Notes: generated from the sequence alone by a model not told the origin. DNA of 64,000 nucleotides from Limanda limanda (GCF_963576545.1 NC_083638.1:29597900-29661899), one strand, 5' to 3'; counted from the stretch's first letter, positions 17,915 to 31,266 are shown. A program made the numbers and translations.

Positions 17915-18158
17915 TAATGGTCTGTATTTAAATAGCACACAAAGCTCTTTACAGCACAGTTTGCCATTCACCCACTCACATGCACATTTATACATTTCAT
18001 CTATATACAGCACTTTATCTGTCACACATCACTCTAACACTGCCGGCACAGCAGGGAGGGTCAATTTGAATCAATATTTTGCCCAAGGACACTTTGGCAT
18101 GCAGAATGGGGGAGCCATTCTGGTTAGTGGTCGACAGACTTTAACTCCTGAGCCTCAG
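17915..18158 (-). repeat. tRNA-derived SINE-like repeat, copy B
   Basis: Reverse-strand copy. Read on the minus strand it starts CTGAGGCTCAGGAGTTAAAG (box A-like), then has 'gtccttgggcaaaatattga', and ends 'agctttgtgtgctatttaaa'. It shares module order with the copies at 6142, 32712, 41452 and 58750. Confidence 0.75.
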
Positions 18159-21100
18159 TTTTTCACTCACTCTACAAAGATACAAATGATCAGTGACATA
18201 TCACAGGTGTCTTCAAGTGTTTTCCTTTTTTTTCGAGACAAAAAACCTCTGCTTTCTTTAAGAAAAGTAAAACTGCTAAGGTTAGAGCATTTTAAAGTTT
18301 TGAATTCCTAAGAATAGAAAAATTAGTTTTCTTTTCAGTGAAAAACACTTTGTAAATGGACTCCCTACGCCTCACACCCCTTTAGAGCCAATTCCATCAT
18401 CTGAATGTAATTATCACTATGTGAGAACAGAACTATCAGGTAAGAGGTGAGAAAATAACAGATGTGAAATGAATCAGCCATCAGAAATACGGAATACGGA
18501 AAATCTCTACAAGAGGAATATTCAGTGTGAACATAATGCCACAACTGTTGATGAAAAAAGAGGATCGGAGCATCATTTAAAAAATGTTTCTCATTGAAAG
18601 CAGAAGGGAGAGTAGACGGAAACAGGATGTTAAAGTCTAGCAGCTGTCCACATCTGCTGAATCAGATTGCAATTGCTGAAAATCCTGCTTGAGGAAGTAA
18701 GAGGAAATATCAGCAATTGTCCAAGAGATTGCTGAGGCTGTGGTTTCATTTGGTGCTATGGGACTTCAAAAAAGCCAATTTGAACTTATTGTTCGTTTAA
18801 CAAGTTGTCCTTCAGCCTCTTGCTCCTCCAGCTGTTCCTGTGCAGACGTACTTGACAGCTGCTGAATGTGAATGCAAAGTCTGATGAACTACACTGAGAC
18901 AGGGTAGTGCTGCAGAGAGGTTGGGATCCAGCCGACATTTCAGCTGACAAATAACAAAGACCTTCTCATTTGGTGCCCTTAACACCTGGTGTGTGGAAAG
19001 TCGTCCCTGACAACAACTCTTTGAGGCTAAGAATGAAGCCGACCACCAATGAAAAGGCTTGTGGATCAAAATGTCTTTGAAACAAAGTGTGATACCAGTT
19101 GCTGTCAAAGATTCATTAACAGAACATTTTTCAAAACTTGCAGATATAACTCACAGATATATTGTATCCATTCAAAACAAGCAAAAATGTATGCATAATT
19201 GTACGCTATTACTCTGTAAGTTTTTGATGCTTTCCAATTTTTGAAAACTTTTCGTCAAAATAAATAGATCATATTTTAGAAATTAATCATTTTTTGACAG
19301 CCACTGGGCTTCTTTAGAACATAATATTAAGCAGCTAATGTTCATTGTTCAACCGTTTTGTGCTGCAATATCTTTACTAACCTTGCTCTTCAGAAGTCCA
19401 ACTCTGTGAATACAAAGCAAACAAAACCAGATTGTGTTATTTTACCTCTTTGACAAATTGCTAAAGAGGAATTGATCTGCACCAATGACACGTCTGTCTT
19501 TGTCAGTACGATATGATGCAATAACAACAATCAGATTATCAAAATGATCTGGAGAGTGGGATGTTATTGCTGGTGGGCCGGTTTTTACCCGTGGGCCTGC
19601 AGTGGCCGACCTCTGCTGTAGATTATTTGAGTACGCAGAAGAACTCAATTCACACACAATTGGTTGAGGTGCTACACTTCTATACATTTGTCAAGTGTAC
19701 CTTTTCCTGTTGTTACTTTTGTTTTGGCCATGTTCGAGCTTGACATTTCCATAAATGTGCCTTCTATATGTTTTCTACAGTGCTGAAAGTTTAATCTGAA
19801 GACAATCCACTCTCTTATCTGTCTAATCAGTCGCCAGTTAGTGGAGCTAACATCTGCCAGCAAATAAATTGGGCACATTCGCAAATGTAGCAGTGGCAAA
19901 ACTTCCCTTCCTGTTCACTTCTGACTGAGCGAGGGGATGAATAAAACATAAAATAAAAGTAAATCCGCAGTGGAGCTTAGCTTGGAGTTCAGCTTTATAA
20001 TTTTTGACCTGAGACATTCACCTTTATTTGTGTATGTGTGACCTTGCACGTCACCTGTATTATAACCCTAAAGGTAAAACCACAAGTTGTCCACGTAGTT
20101 TTTTTCCTCAGAGCTTAACTTTTGCTCTGCAGACATTAGATATCGATATTCTCATCTAACTCCAGCAGGGAAGTAAATGAGATTATTTCCAGAAATGTCA
20201 GACTTTTTATTTAAACCTTGCCGGGTGGAACAATGCCAACTCCACTTCCTCTCTCGTGACTAAACCCACACAATGGGCACACGCTGATTCTTCTGAGGCT
20301 CTGCTACAAATGACAGGCAGTCTGAAATAATGAATTCCCCAAAAACTGACTTTGTTTAATGTAGGTCGGCGGATGAGTCATAACGTACAGTATCGAGTGA
20401 ACTCTCAGCCCAGGTGTAAAAGAGACAGAGCAAGGAGCGACTGCACATGAACCTAAATGATGATTCATACAGTCGAAAAGATTCACCCAGGAAAGTCGTG
20501 TGAATGAGGAAGTACAGAACCTGGAGCAAGGCAAAATGCTGTGTGATAGCAGAGAGAAGAGGAGGTCAGAACCATGGAGAGCGACTGATAGAAAGAGAGA
20601 GACAGGGAGAGAGAGAGGGAGAGAGAGCTCCCTGGAGTTAGACTGTGATAGGTGTATTCGACTGTGCCTCAGGCAGTAAAAGACAATGCATGTTCTTTTT
20701 AAATGGACTTTAAAAGTATTTTGTTTCAAAGGAGGCAGATGTGAGAGGTGGTGGGAAAGTGTACTTTGATTTGAGAACATAAACAGTAGAAATATATGAT
20801 CTCTGACGCTCGTGGCTCTGTCGCTCCGTGGAAACACTTAAGTTACATCCACTACACTGAGGTAGACATGATGAGTAAATGCAGACCTTCAAACGTTACC
20901 CCAACCTCCAGGAAACAGATCTAAGGAGCTCTGCTCCGCAGTGAGACCTGTCGGTAGGAAAGCACATTGACATTTCATGTTGGATTTGACATTAGATAAG
21001 TGTCTTCATGTTAAATTTTTCAATGTAAAACAGATTGTTCATTCAGAATAAATGAGTCCACCGTGGACATTCATTTCTAGATGCATATGATAACTGATGC

Positions 21101-21507
21101 TTTTTACTGCATCATACAACCAGTGGTGTCTATATAATGACATCAGAGAATCTGTGCTTTAAGCCCTGAGCATTCATTCCCATAGCAGGCGTTACGAATT
21201 TACTGATTGAATAAAACCTTTATTAGAAGTGTACAAGTAAACGTAATATGATCAAACACAACAAATTAAATTAAAGTAAAACGTAAACAATAGGCGACAA
21301 TAATAGAAGAAAAAAACAATTATAACTGCAAGAGACAATTAAATGATAACCAGGAAAAAGTCGTCATTAAAAACATTCACTTTCTACTGGTTGTAATGTG
21401 TTAGTGTCGCTCCCTACTCGGTGATACACTGAACTCAGTGCTTCATTGTAGAGAGAAACAAAGTCAGAGAGAAGACACAAACTTTCTGTGTTTCTTTATG
21501 TAGTATT

Positions 21508-21575
21508 CTACATCCATTCATCCATTATCTATCCTCTTAATCCTTACAGGGTCGCAAGGGGAAGAAGGGGCAAAC
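21508..21575 (+). repeat. Dispersed repeat fragment (LINE-tail-like)
   Basis: Contains 'catccattcatccattatc' and then 'acagggtcgcaagggg', the hallmark of a very common teleost interspersed repeat with a CATC-rich tail next to a 'GGGTCGCGGGGG' core. Only about 70 bp are recognisable. The element class is not certain from this fragment. Confidence 0.45.
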
Positions 21576-22239
21576 CGTATTCTACCTTCACATAATATTT
21601 TGTTCTATTGATTGATGATCTAATGACTGAACAGGTATTGCTAGATGCTAAGTTTCAAAGTTATTTGACTAATCTGCATCCAACTGCTCATTCCTCTTTT
21701 TAGCTATGTTACCGGATCTCAGTTTGAAGTTTGGCTACACAAATCATAAAAACCGATGTAAATGATTTAATTGTATTCTGCTGGTTACTGTGTGTACAGC
21801 ATGTTGCAGACAGTCTTCCAGAAGTGTCTCAGTCATGTGCCCCAGAGAAGCAGTGACATTTGTAAACAGCACAGCTGTCCAAACACCACGGAGCACATCA
21901 TGTGAAGTCCAAAATGTGTGCAAGTCTTTGCCTTCTGTGTTCTCAGATGCTTTTTACAAACAGCCTAAATGGCATTTTTAAGATGCTGTAATAAACACCT
22001 CACAACATGAAGATCAATATAACACCGCATCAACTAAAATATATTTAGCAAACCTTGGAAAGCACTGACTGTGACAGAGCAGTCTGGGTCTTAAAAACAA
22101 CATTGGATTTATGCAGCGAGTGTTCGCTCACAGGTACACCGGGCTCAGTATAATTACATTGTGTGTCTGTGTTGGTGAGTGGAGATAACAGTGTGTTTCT
22201 TGTTCCACTGAGCTCTGTTTTCCATTTTTCCTGCTGCAG

Positions 22240-22420
22240 GCTGCATGAGGGACCTACGCCTCAATGGTCGCTATATGCCAATGGACAGCCAGCCGCGAGA
22301 TGGGGTTTCCCAGGTCAGCGTGCAGGGCCTCTCCCTCGGGTGCTCGTCTGACTCCTGCAAGAGGAACCAGTGTAGCGCCCCGTTCACCTGCGTTGACTTG
22401 TGGAGAGTGCACGAATGCAG
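22240..22420 (+). CDS. Type III cadherin exon: end of LamG and start of EGF-like module
   Basis: Acceptor CCTGCTGCAG ends at 22239 and donor GTACAC starts at 22421. The exon is phase 1 in, phase 2 out. The split glycine codon restores SFQ-G-CMRDLRLNGRYMPMD, the conserved disulfide end of a LamG domain. The exon then runs through LGCSSDSCKRNQCSAPFTC and VDLWRVHEC, the first four cysteines of an EGF-like module completed in the next exon. The donor is followed almost at once by a CA microsatellite of about 95 bp, which starts at intron base 3. Confidence 0.9.

Positions 22421-22422
<2 letters not shown>

Positions 22423-22517
<95 letters not shown>
22423..22517. repeat. (CA)n microsatellite at splice donor
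   Basis: About 47 uninterrupted CA units beginning at the third base of the intron, so the 5' splice site GTACAC is itself part of the repeat edge. It is followed by 'atcacacatcacacatcag', a decayed continuation. Confidence 0.98.
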
Positions 22518-22518
<1 letters not shown>

Positions 22519-25500
22519 CACACATCACACATCAGTTTGAATCAAAGGCATGAGGACACATAAATTTAACCCAACTCACGCTTCCTCTGAAGCCATTTTC
22601 CAGCTTTTGACCTTGGTATTGTTTTTGTTCATACTCACATGAATGTGTTTTAAAATAAGTCAACCCTGACCTGCTTGAGAATGTTGGAAAGTTATAGAAG
22701 GAAGAGGATCACTTAACCTTTATTTGTTCTAAAGCTGATGAAACGTCAGTGCAAATACCAAGGCATCTGTTTTAAAGAGCCAGAAGTCCATGCAACACAT
22801 TGCAACTAATTAAATTAATTATTATTATATGAATTATTTTTTAATTATGTGTATATTGAAGAATTATTTTAAAAACCTTAATACAACCGTAAGAATAATC
22901 TGACAGGCCCACACCATCTATTTTCAGCTTTCTTTCATATTAAATATACGAAAAACAAAAAATAAAACAAGAGTGCTGTTATGAGAATTTCCTTTCACTG
23001 ACTAATGATCAAACCAATGTGACGCTGTATTTGTGGGTTCACTGTGAGAGGCAGGGTCATGACAATGTTCACTAATTAAAGCAAGAAAATGGAAAAAGTT
23101 AAAATGTTTCACTGATTCAACTTTGAGAGAAAATCAACTGTCTTCATCCCCATTGGGACATTTTCAACTCCCCACTGATGAGCCTAACAATGTCTTGTGT
23201 GTCTTTCACGTCCTGTCTGCTCCCTGTTGCAAGCAGGTGCTCATCATGTCTGAATGAAGTTGTAGGTAACGATTCAGCTGACGAGCCATCACGTCAACAG
23301 ATAGATGAAGCCAGAAGTGTTTTGTATTCCCTTTGTGAAAAGCACTCCAGAGCGTAAACCACAGATTTTACAGGAGGATCAATTCATTTTGTATTCTTCA
23401 CTTAATCTAGATCTTCCCGTAGATATACAATATGAGATCAAATGCACGCTGATAACACCACAAAAACACATAAAAGGCAAAATAATGACATGTGAAAAGT
23501 CTCTCGGCCTCTTCTTGGCTTGACAGGAAGCCTGCAATAAAACTGGGGATGAGTTTTTAACGTCATGGGTATTTTACCAGGTCCAGTCCAATTTTGCTAT
23601 GGAGTTGCATTTTGGGAAGCTTAGGATCTGGCATTTTTAAAGTCCAGTTTGGGGAATAAAAGTCAAAATATCTCAACCTGTGCTGCCTCAGTTATTTTTC
23701 AGTCTGTCTTTGGCAAGTCGCTCAACTTTAGAAAAGTCTGGCGGTAAATCACTGCACTACACCCTAAAACTTTTTTTCTGGTGATTACAGATTGCGTGAG
23801 CCGCTCAGAGGAATCTGTCTTGGATCTCTGCTGGATACCTTGTCCAAATTTTAAGGATTATCAGCCTAGATACAAGATGGATTGAAATCCTACATTGACT
23901 TCAGCTAGTTCTATTTCAACTTATCCCAAGGTCTTCTTTTTTTCTAAGTTTACGCTACTCTTTGTCTTATTGTCAGGCATAACGTTGTTTTTTCAGGTAC
24001 CAGTTCAACCTGTTTTCAGGCCTTTTCGTTCACAAGAAATGAATATAGACTTTGTGTTTGTAATGTCCACATACATAAAAAGCCTTAATTCATTTATTTG
24101 TTACTGATCTGGTTCTTGATTGGACACCACAGGCTGAAATGACAAAAAGTGGGAGGTGACTGCCAGACAAGCTGTAAAAGCAGGTTTCAGGTCATCACAT
24201 ATTATGTCTATTATGTTTTCTTTTTGACAAGATTTATTGTCTTGTTTAAATAGCAAGTGTATTAGTAACACTACTACTGAGGTAATAGAGGATACATACT
24301 TAAGAACAGTGTCAAAGTCATTCAGTGCGTCATATGACTTGGTACATTAATTTAATGCTCTGTAAGCTGGTGTGCATGTTTTTACATGTTAGTAGTCGCA
24401 GGAGTTATTCCAATGGAGAGAATTCAGTGGAAAGGCTATGGACTGTAGTTGGTTCTCTTTATGGGGATTGGCAGGTCATAAAAACAGCCGTACTGTTCTT
24501 TCTTCACTGTCCCAGTGTGAGGTAAACACAGTATTTGTAAGCCTAATGCCGTGCACCGCTTTTCTGTTGAAAGGGAAAAAAAAGGTTGAGCCAGGATCAA
24601 TTTTTGACACTTGTTTTGTTTTGTTGCTGCCAGTCGAAATGTGGCCTCCGGGGGACTGTCAACAGTTAAAACCCCACGAGAGGCAGTGGGCTCTGCAGAC
24701 AGCCGTGTCTTCCTTGCAATTGTGCAAAGGAATACTGCAGTGAACCTCACCTGCTCAGTCACCGAGCTAAACACCGAAAACGTTGGAGGTGAAAACAAAT
24801 TATTTTTCCCAGCCCTCTGAACCTGATGGGATTCACACTTTTGCTAGATCAACATTTTACATGCACTGCCGAATGACTTTCTGTATTCCTGGGTTTGTTT
24901 GTCAGTGGGAAATGGGAAATGTCGTGCAGTGAAAAGCTGCAGCAAACTAACAGCCCTCTCCTGTGGCACGCACTGAATCAAACATTGAGTGCTCTTAGCC
25001 ACATACACTAATCTCAGCAATTTTTTCTGCCACTGGAAACATCAGCCTGCATTGAGTCTGTGCAGCCTCCTGGCTTTTAATCTTTCCTTTCCCTTTTCTC
25101 CCACTCCACTGATCTACTCACCCACATCATCTATTCACCAACCTATCTATATATCTATTTTTTCACATCGGCTCTCGCTCTCTGCTCCACCATTTCTCGG
25201 TTTGTAGGGCTCTCACCTTGCTTCCTTCTGATTCAGTTCAGTAATTTAGCCCCGTCTGGCGGACACATACCCACTCAATATAAACATGAACACTCTACAT
25301 CTTCTCTCTGTTTGTTTTCAAAACTTGACCTGAACTCTGAAGGATGATAAGAGTAGTAATTGTTTTAGTGATTCCTCTAAACCCAAGTATTTTCACATAG
25401 TAGCCAAATGTCTAATAATGTCATACATGGTGTGAATAACACTTCTACCAAGGGATCAAATTAACACACACAAAAACATTGATTTGTCATTGTTATTGAT

Positions 25501-25584
25501 TTTGTTTGTTTTTGTTATTATTGTTTACTAAAAAACAGTTGTTTAGCAAGCCATGTCAAAGGAGTGCTTCACATTGATTATCTA

Positions 25585-25925
25585 CACTGTGGCGGCCCAC
25601 CATCTAATTTGTTCTGCCACAATTTGTTATCATTCTGAAACAAAAAATATTTCACCCTTTTCAAAATAAAAATAGAGATCCCTAACTTTGGGTTTTGCTC
25701 CTTTATCCCATTGTATAGCTGTGTTCAGCGCAATTTTACGCATGCTTGTGATATCACTCATAAAGTTGTTCCCATCCACATAGACAGTCAGATAATCTTT
25801 AAGTTACCTTTGCCAAGCTGGTTGTTTTTCTTTCTGTTTGTTTGAGTGCATGCAATCAATTCTCTCTCTTTGGAAGAACTTCTCTGTCACTCCTTAGTCT
25901 AAAGGCCTGTAACTTGGACTATGTT
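25585..25925 (+). repeat. Unnamed dispersed repeat, copy 1
   Basis: Shares several blocks in the same order with 62845-63175: 'actttgggttttgctcc' against 'actttgtgttttgctcc'; a 'cattgtat(a/g)agctg' block; 'ataaagttgttcccatcca' against 'ataaagttgttaccatcca'; 'agacagtcagata' against 'agacagtcggacg'; and a CTCTCTCTTT-rich end followed by 'cctgtaac' or 'ctgtaacg'. No coding potential or inverted ends seen. Confidence 0.6.
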
Positions 25926-25994
25926 GCATGTGAGAGCCACCTTCATACTTGTACATGTGCACCATGATTGAATTAATTATTCACAGCAAAGTAA

Positions 25995-26140
25995 GCAACA
26001 ATTAATTCTGGGCGCTCCAATTATTCGGATCTGCTCCAACATTTAATGGATTCTTCCTTGGGCCATGTCCCATCCCTCCACAAATTTCATGGAAATGTGT
26101 GCAGCCATTATTCCTCTATCCTGCTAACAATTAATCATAT
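25995..26140 (+). repeat. Probable RTE-type LINE 3' tail fragment
   Basis: Contains 'ccatgtcccatccctccac', then 'aatttcatggaaatgtgtgc', then 'tatcctgctaaca'. From memory this resembles the 3' end of a common fish RTE-like element ('..TTTCATGGAAATCGGTTC..AATCCTGCTAACAAAC..'). No reverse transcriptase codons are visible in front of it, so it would be a heavily 5'-truncated copy. Confidence 0.5.
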
Positions 26141-29100
26141 GCTGATGAAAACACATCCTCTTTAGTGCAGGCAACACATTTATTCTGCGGGTTACAGGTA
26201 ACTTTATAAAAAACCCTGCACAGGTTCAAAAATTTCTACTGAATATCTTTCGGCAAACTCCAAGCAAGCAGTCACGAACCTTTTAGTCAAGTGGCCCCTC
26301 GCTTGCCACTCTCTTCCTGATGGGCTCAGTTTGGACGAATGGCCGGCTCTATGAGGAGACTTCTTCTATTTGACAATTACAGAGGCCAGTGTTGTCCTGG
26401 AAACACTCAAAGCTTTGGAAATGTTTTCAAACTCTTACCCTGATGTAGACGTCACCACAATTTATCACCGTGGAGTTAGATGGACTTTATGGCTGGATTA
26501 ATGTCCTCACATGCAGTGTGAATTTAGGGACCGTATATTTACAGGAGTTAGCCTTTCTACACTAAATCCAACCAATTGAATTGGCCTGTTATTAAGTTCT
26601 CAATACAGGCTGAGGATGATAAAAGCACAAGCTGAACCTGACCACAGTTTAACGTTCAGTTTACAGAAAAGGGTCTGACTACTTTTGTGAGTATGGGTTA
26701 TTGAGTGTAGATTAATAGGCAGAAATGGCAATTTTATCCATTTAAATTAAATTAATAACAGAGTAGAGTTTGCAAAAATTAGAATATTTTAATACCTTCT
26801 AAAATTCTGTTCCGTAAATAAGTGAAAACATTTGCTAGTGACAGTTGTCTTGTCAGCTGACTGAGCTGGTAAGCCTATTTTTAACAAATAAAAATTTCTT
26901 AAAATTTTTTTATAGTAAAACACAAAGAAAATACTCAGGAAATAACAAACTAATGTTTTAGATCAGTTTACAAAGGCATATTTTGCAGTGCAACACTATA
27001 ATAATTATGTCCAATTACTATCATCACATTGTTATTGTTGTTGGTATTTTTCTGTGACTAATTCAAATTAAGAGTGATCATCCTTTTAAAACTCCCACTA
27101 CACTACACCTGCCACTAAACACGGTTAGAGTGCTTCCATGTTCATCAAAGGTTACGATAAGACACTTGTCACAGCACTGATTCCATCTCTGGCTAATGAG
27201 AGGCAGTGATAAGAGCGAGCAGAGAAAGGAGACACGCTGTCTAATTGACTGACAGGTGTCTTGTATTCCACAAATACTCCGACTCCAACCAGGCATAATG
27301 AATACTGAGGGCTGAGCCTTTGTTATGAGAAAATAATTCCACCCACATTTAATCACCTTTTCAAGTGTGCTTCTTACTGCTCGTTATGTGCTTTCACACA
27401 TTGTCTATATAGTTGCTTTAAAAATAGTCATTTATACTCTTGAACATTGATTTTCAAAGATGATCCTGAAGTTGGTTTTGTCAATCAAGTCACCCCACCT
27501 TTTATGGTAAAAGTGCACCCATACACAGTCTCAGTTCTGATATAAAGTGGCCACAAGAAGCCTCTTATGGGAATTAGTGTACGGAAATGCTGCAGTAAAA
27601 GCAATCAGCAAGACTCTAAAATCAGTTCTGCAGCCGACAGAGAGAGGGAAACAATTTTACAGTGCGTTCTCCTGATCTGGAACACCACTTTCCGTCTCAC
27701 CACTTCCATCGACCCCATCCCCGGCAGCAGCAGGGAGCTGCTTGCTGTGGAAAAGACCTGCGTTAAACCCTTAGCTTGCAGTAGCATCACAGACAAGGTT
27801 AGCAAATAGCTGGTGATGGTTAGAGTGAATTGTCCAAAAATAGTTTGGTCAGGGGCTGGTTGAGTAAACATTTTGAGATTAGACTTTGTATGAATCATGT
27901 GGCATCTAGGAAGATGTGTATAGGTCAGTTATAGTTTTCATTACTTAACATCCCCAAAAAAAGGGTAAGGGTTAGAGCTTGATATAAAAGACGTGTTCAC
28001 GTTGTTGTGCGTCCTGGGGTTTGGTCCAGCTTTTATGTAAAAAAAAAAAATTGAAATTAACATATGGTTTTTAGTTGTGTTTTCACACAACTGTGAATGT
28101 ATGGAGTAAAATATAACTGTGTGTCTCTATATCGATGGAAATGGACCCTAAATTAGACAGAGGAAAGTGATTGACACGTTAATTTAGAAGAAGAAAAGAT
28201 TTGTATAAATAATGAAGGAAAAGGGTTAAAAAAATAAAGAATAAGATTTTGTTTATATGGATGATGATGATGAAGATGCTCTCTGTTTACATATAATTAC
28301 TCAGTAGACTGCAAACCACGCTCCGGAGAAAATAAGAGAAGCTCTTTATTGATTTAGTCTATTTTTTGTGTTTTTTTCTTTTTCTTTTTCCCCCACATGT
28401 TTTGCACATACAACACCCGAGGTGCAAATACAGTGTAATATGTATATATTATTTTGGAAAGGACAGAAACACAATTTCAAATCAACACAACATGTGCAGA
28501 TGTGGATAATATGTTGCAAGTGCACAGTACATAAGCAAAAACATTGACTGTAACAGCTTTATATGGTGATAATATATTGTGTTGTGTTTACAGCGTTGCA
28601 TCAGATGGTGGGGAAGTGTAGCTTTCTTTTATCTCCAACTCATGTTTGGTATCCAGTGTTTTATGTTTTGAAACATACAATGTTTACATTAGTTTATTTT
28701 ATTCGTAGTATACCCTTTTAATGCACATTACTATTGCCGTTCTCTACTCTGCCTCTCAGCATCATTATTGTACATGTGTGCATGTGCAATCTGCATTCTG
28801 TTCAAACATGAGACAAACTTTATGTAGGCGGACATCTATCCAACCTTTACACTACAAAATTGTGAGTGAACAAATCCTCCAGCTACACAGGAAACAAGGT
28901 GAGGAGAAGGAAATGGTCAGGACTTTGAAAAGATTAGAAAAGAACAGGATGAGAAAAGGCATGTAGGCGCTTGTAATATTGCCATGTGTAGATCGCTGGA
29001 GCAGAAAAGTCACGTAGGAACAAAGGTCATAGGGGACAGTGTGGCTGAAGATACAGTTCATTAACCCTATAGTTGGTCGCTCCTCCAGATTAGTTTTCTG

Positions 29101-29806
29101 GCAGAAGAGGAGCAGTTATGATATAAATTACTGCACCATCTTTAGTTTAATGTCGCCATTTCATAGTAAAGTTGAGTCAATATTTATCAGCATGGACTAA
29201 TCTCCTGAGAGCAGAGGCAAGACTCATCTGTGATGTCATCAAAATGTACAGCCCCGAGCTGCTCCATAGACATTGACTGGGATACTGAATTAATTGGCTC
29301 GTAAAATGTTTGTTTGAGCTGTTACACCCAAATGAGCTTTTAATTATGGTGGTGCTTTCTGAAGTGAGGCAGAAAATGTGCCCTTGTCTGCATAAAATCA
29401 TCCTAGTTACTGCCAGAGCCACAGTCAGCGTTTTCATCTCCTCCCATCCATTCTCTGTATCGAGGTGTAGGTCTATGTGAGATCACTGATTAAAAGACAC
29501 TAATTTGTTTTTTGTTTTTCCCTCTGGGAACTGGTTACAAACAAGAGAAGACAATAAGCCAATGTTTTTAGCCTGTATAATCATGTTTATCTTCAAGTGC
29601 TTCAACTGTCCAATGTCATTTGTTTTATTCTCCTTGTTCCTCTAGTTTTTAGAGTATTTTTTCTTTTATGGATCTGGAACTGCTCCTGTAAAAGGGATAA
29701 TTACATGTTATTCTAATCAGACCTCCTGTCACGTTCTGTAAGGGGAACTTAATCTACATTTCATTTTGATTTCCCCTGTCGTCTCCTGTCCAACCTTTCT
29801 CTTCAG

Positions 29807-30051
29807 ATGTCCCCCTGGGCACATGATCCGAGTGAACGGGTCCAGAAAGTCCTGTGTCTACACTCTCTGCGCCACGCGGCCCTGTCACAGGGGGACCTGT
29901 GTGGCCCAGTCACCATCCAAATTCACCTGCCACTGCCTGGAGGGTTACAGAGGACGCCACTGCGAGACGCCGCTGGCCATCTACAGGGAGGACGTGGGCC
30001 TGAGCTTCAGCTCGCTCTTCGCCATATGCATCTGCTTCATGGCCTTACTAG
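29807..30051 (+). CDS. Type III cadherin exon: EGF-like modules and first half of transmembrane helix
   Basis: Acceptor CTCTTCAG ends at 29806 and donor GTAAGAAC starts at 30052. The exon is phase 2 in, phase 1 out. The split Arg codon joins HEC-R-CPPGHMIRVNGSRKSC and completes the preceding EGF-like module. A second EGF-like module follows with six cysteines, from LCATRPCHRGTC to FTCHCLEGYRGRHCE. After a short linker (TPLAIYREDVGLSFSS) the hydrophobic run LFAICICFMALL begins, and it is completed by the next exon. No stop or frameshift. Confidence 0.92.
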
Positions 30052-30098
30052 GTAAGAACTGCATCTACTGCATGTTACACACACACCACTGATAAAGC

Positions 30099-30101
<3 letters not shown>

Positions 30102-30174
<73 letters not shown>
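30102..30174. repeat. (TG)n microsatellite
   Basis: About 36 TG units starting 50 bases into the intron, preceded by a short (AC)n at 30078-30086. Confidence 0.97.
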
Positions 30175-30176
<2 letters not shown>

Positions 30177-30343
30177 TGTCCGTTGATTTTGTGATAGCAC
30201 CTTGTCTTTGCCAATATTTATAAACTTATCCATTATATTGCAAAATAGCATAGAAATATTAAATTATACAGTCACTTTGTTTTGCAATGGCATGTGACAA
30301 TTTGAGAAAGACAAAATAATATTAAGTAATTATGTTGCTGCAT

Positions 30344-30425
30344 TTATCAATCAATCAAATTGCATTTGTCTCTTTGGGCTTAACAAGAGTAAGGAAAAAC
30401 GACAGAAAAAAACCTATTAACAGAA
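30344..30425 (-). mobile_element. Very short L2/CR1-type LINE tail
   Basis: Plus strand reads 'tcaatcaatcaa' followed by 'ttgcatttgt', 'ctttgggctt' and 'aacaagagtaaggaaaaac'. This matches the 3' end of the LINE at 8148-8290 ('atcaatcaatcaatcaag', 'ttttatttgt', 'atggggcttt', 'aacaagagtaaggaaaaac'). It is the same family and orientation, cut off after about 80 bp and with an internal gap relative to the longer copy. Confidence 0.75.
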
Positions 30426-30652
30426 ATGTTATGTTGTGACATGTTCAAACTACCTTGTCAACACCAGCGGCCGCATCAAATATAGTAATTTCAAAATTAA
30501 ATTAAATATCTGGGAGAGCACTGTAGGAAAAAAATTATACTGAAACAGAAATGTTATATATTTTAAATAGTTACCACAAGACTAGGCAAAATGTTAACTA
30601 TAAAAACCACAAATTAAGCATTTAAATGTGATCTTTCTTTATCTTTCTCTCT

Positions 30653-30713
30653 CACGCACACACACACACACACACACACGCAAACACACACACACACACG
30701 CAAACACACACAC

Positions 30714-30763
<50 letters not shown>

Positions 30764-30772
30764 AGAGAGAGA
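30653..30772. repeat. (CA)n microsatellite with (GA)n end
   Basis: CA units interrupted by CG/AA variants ('cgcaaacacac' recurring three times), then 'gagagagagaga' from 30761. Confidence 0.97.
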
Positions 30773-31266
30773 CAATGTGTGCACCAGATGTTTTTAACGA
30801 TGCAATAGATGATTCTTTGGTAATTTGTGCCTTATTTCATCCCCATAGAGGCGTTTTGCACTCATTAGTGGATATAGTTAGACCCCAGGGACACTGTTAG
30901 CTCACTCACACTATACACCAGAGTGAATTGCATGTAATAATTACTGTATGTGGCCTCTTATTAGCTCAGGCTTCTCAACTGTATTCACATCTTAACATTT
31001 CTGAAATGTATCCAGTGAGCTTCAGTGCTTTGATTCATTTATGTGTATTTTAAGTTTCAGAACCATTCACATTATACACAGTTCAGACATAGAGCATTTT
31101 CCCACTGACATGTGAGCTGAGCTCTGCCCCCCCAAAAGAGAGGGAAACACATAAGGCAAAGATACAGAGTCTCAGCGGTTGACAATTGGGTCAGAAGGCA
31201 GTTTTAACTTTAAAAATCAAAATAAATAAAAGGTATCCAAATATAAAACCATATACTGTCGAGGTA

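Larger units (their letters stand above)
15104..22239 (+). other. Cadherin intron (LamG to LamG/EGF exon)
   Basis: A 7.1-kb intron that I could not find to contain further exons. It holds a hAT-like terminal fragment (16307-16430), a second probable transposon-derived stretch (16437-17000), a SINE copy (17915-18158), a GA-rich patch (about 20590-20630) and a short dispersed-repeat fragment at 21508-21570. The remainder is AT-rich without recognised structure. Confidence 0.75.
22421..29806 (+). other. Cadherin intron (within EGF-like module)
   Basis: A 7.4-kb intron. It starts with the CA microsatellite (22423-22517). It also carries an unnamed dispersed repeat (25585-25925) shared with 62845-63175, and a probable RTE-type LINE tail (25995-26140). 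The rest, including 28000-29800, is AT-rich with no recognised gene. 29190-29420 is more even in composition and contains homeodomain-type TAATTA/TTAATTA words, so it is only a candidate regulatory stretch. Confidence 0.7.

Noticed and set aside
20560..20640. GA-rich patch (agagagag) as a GAGA-type regulatory element
   Set aside because: Simple low-complexity repeat with no supporting context.
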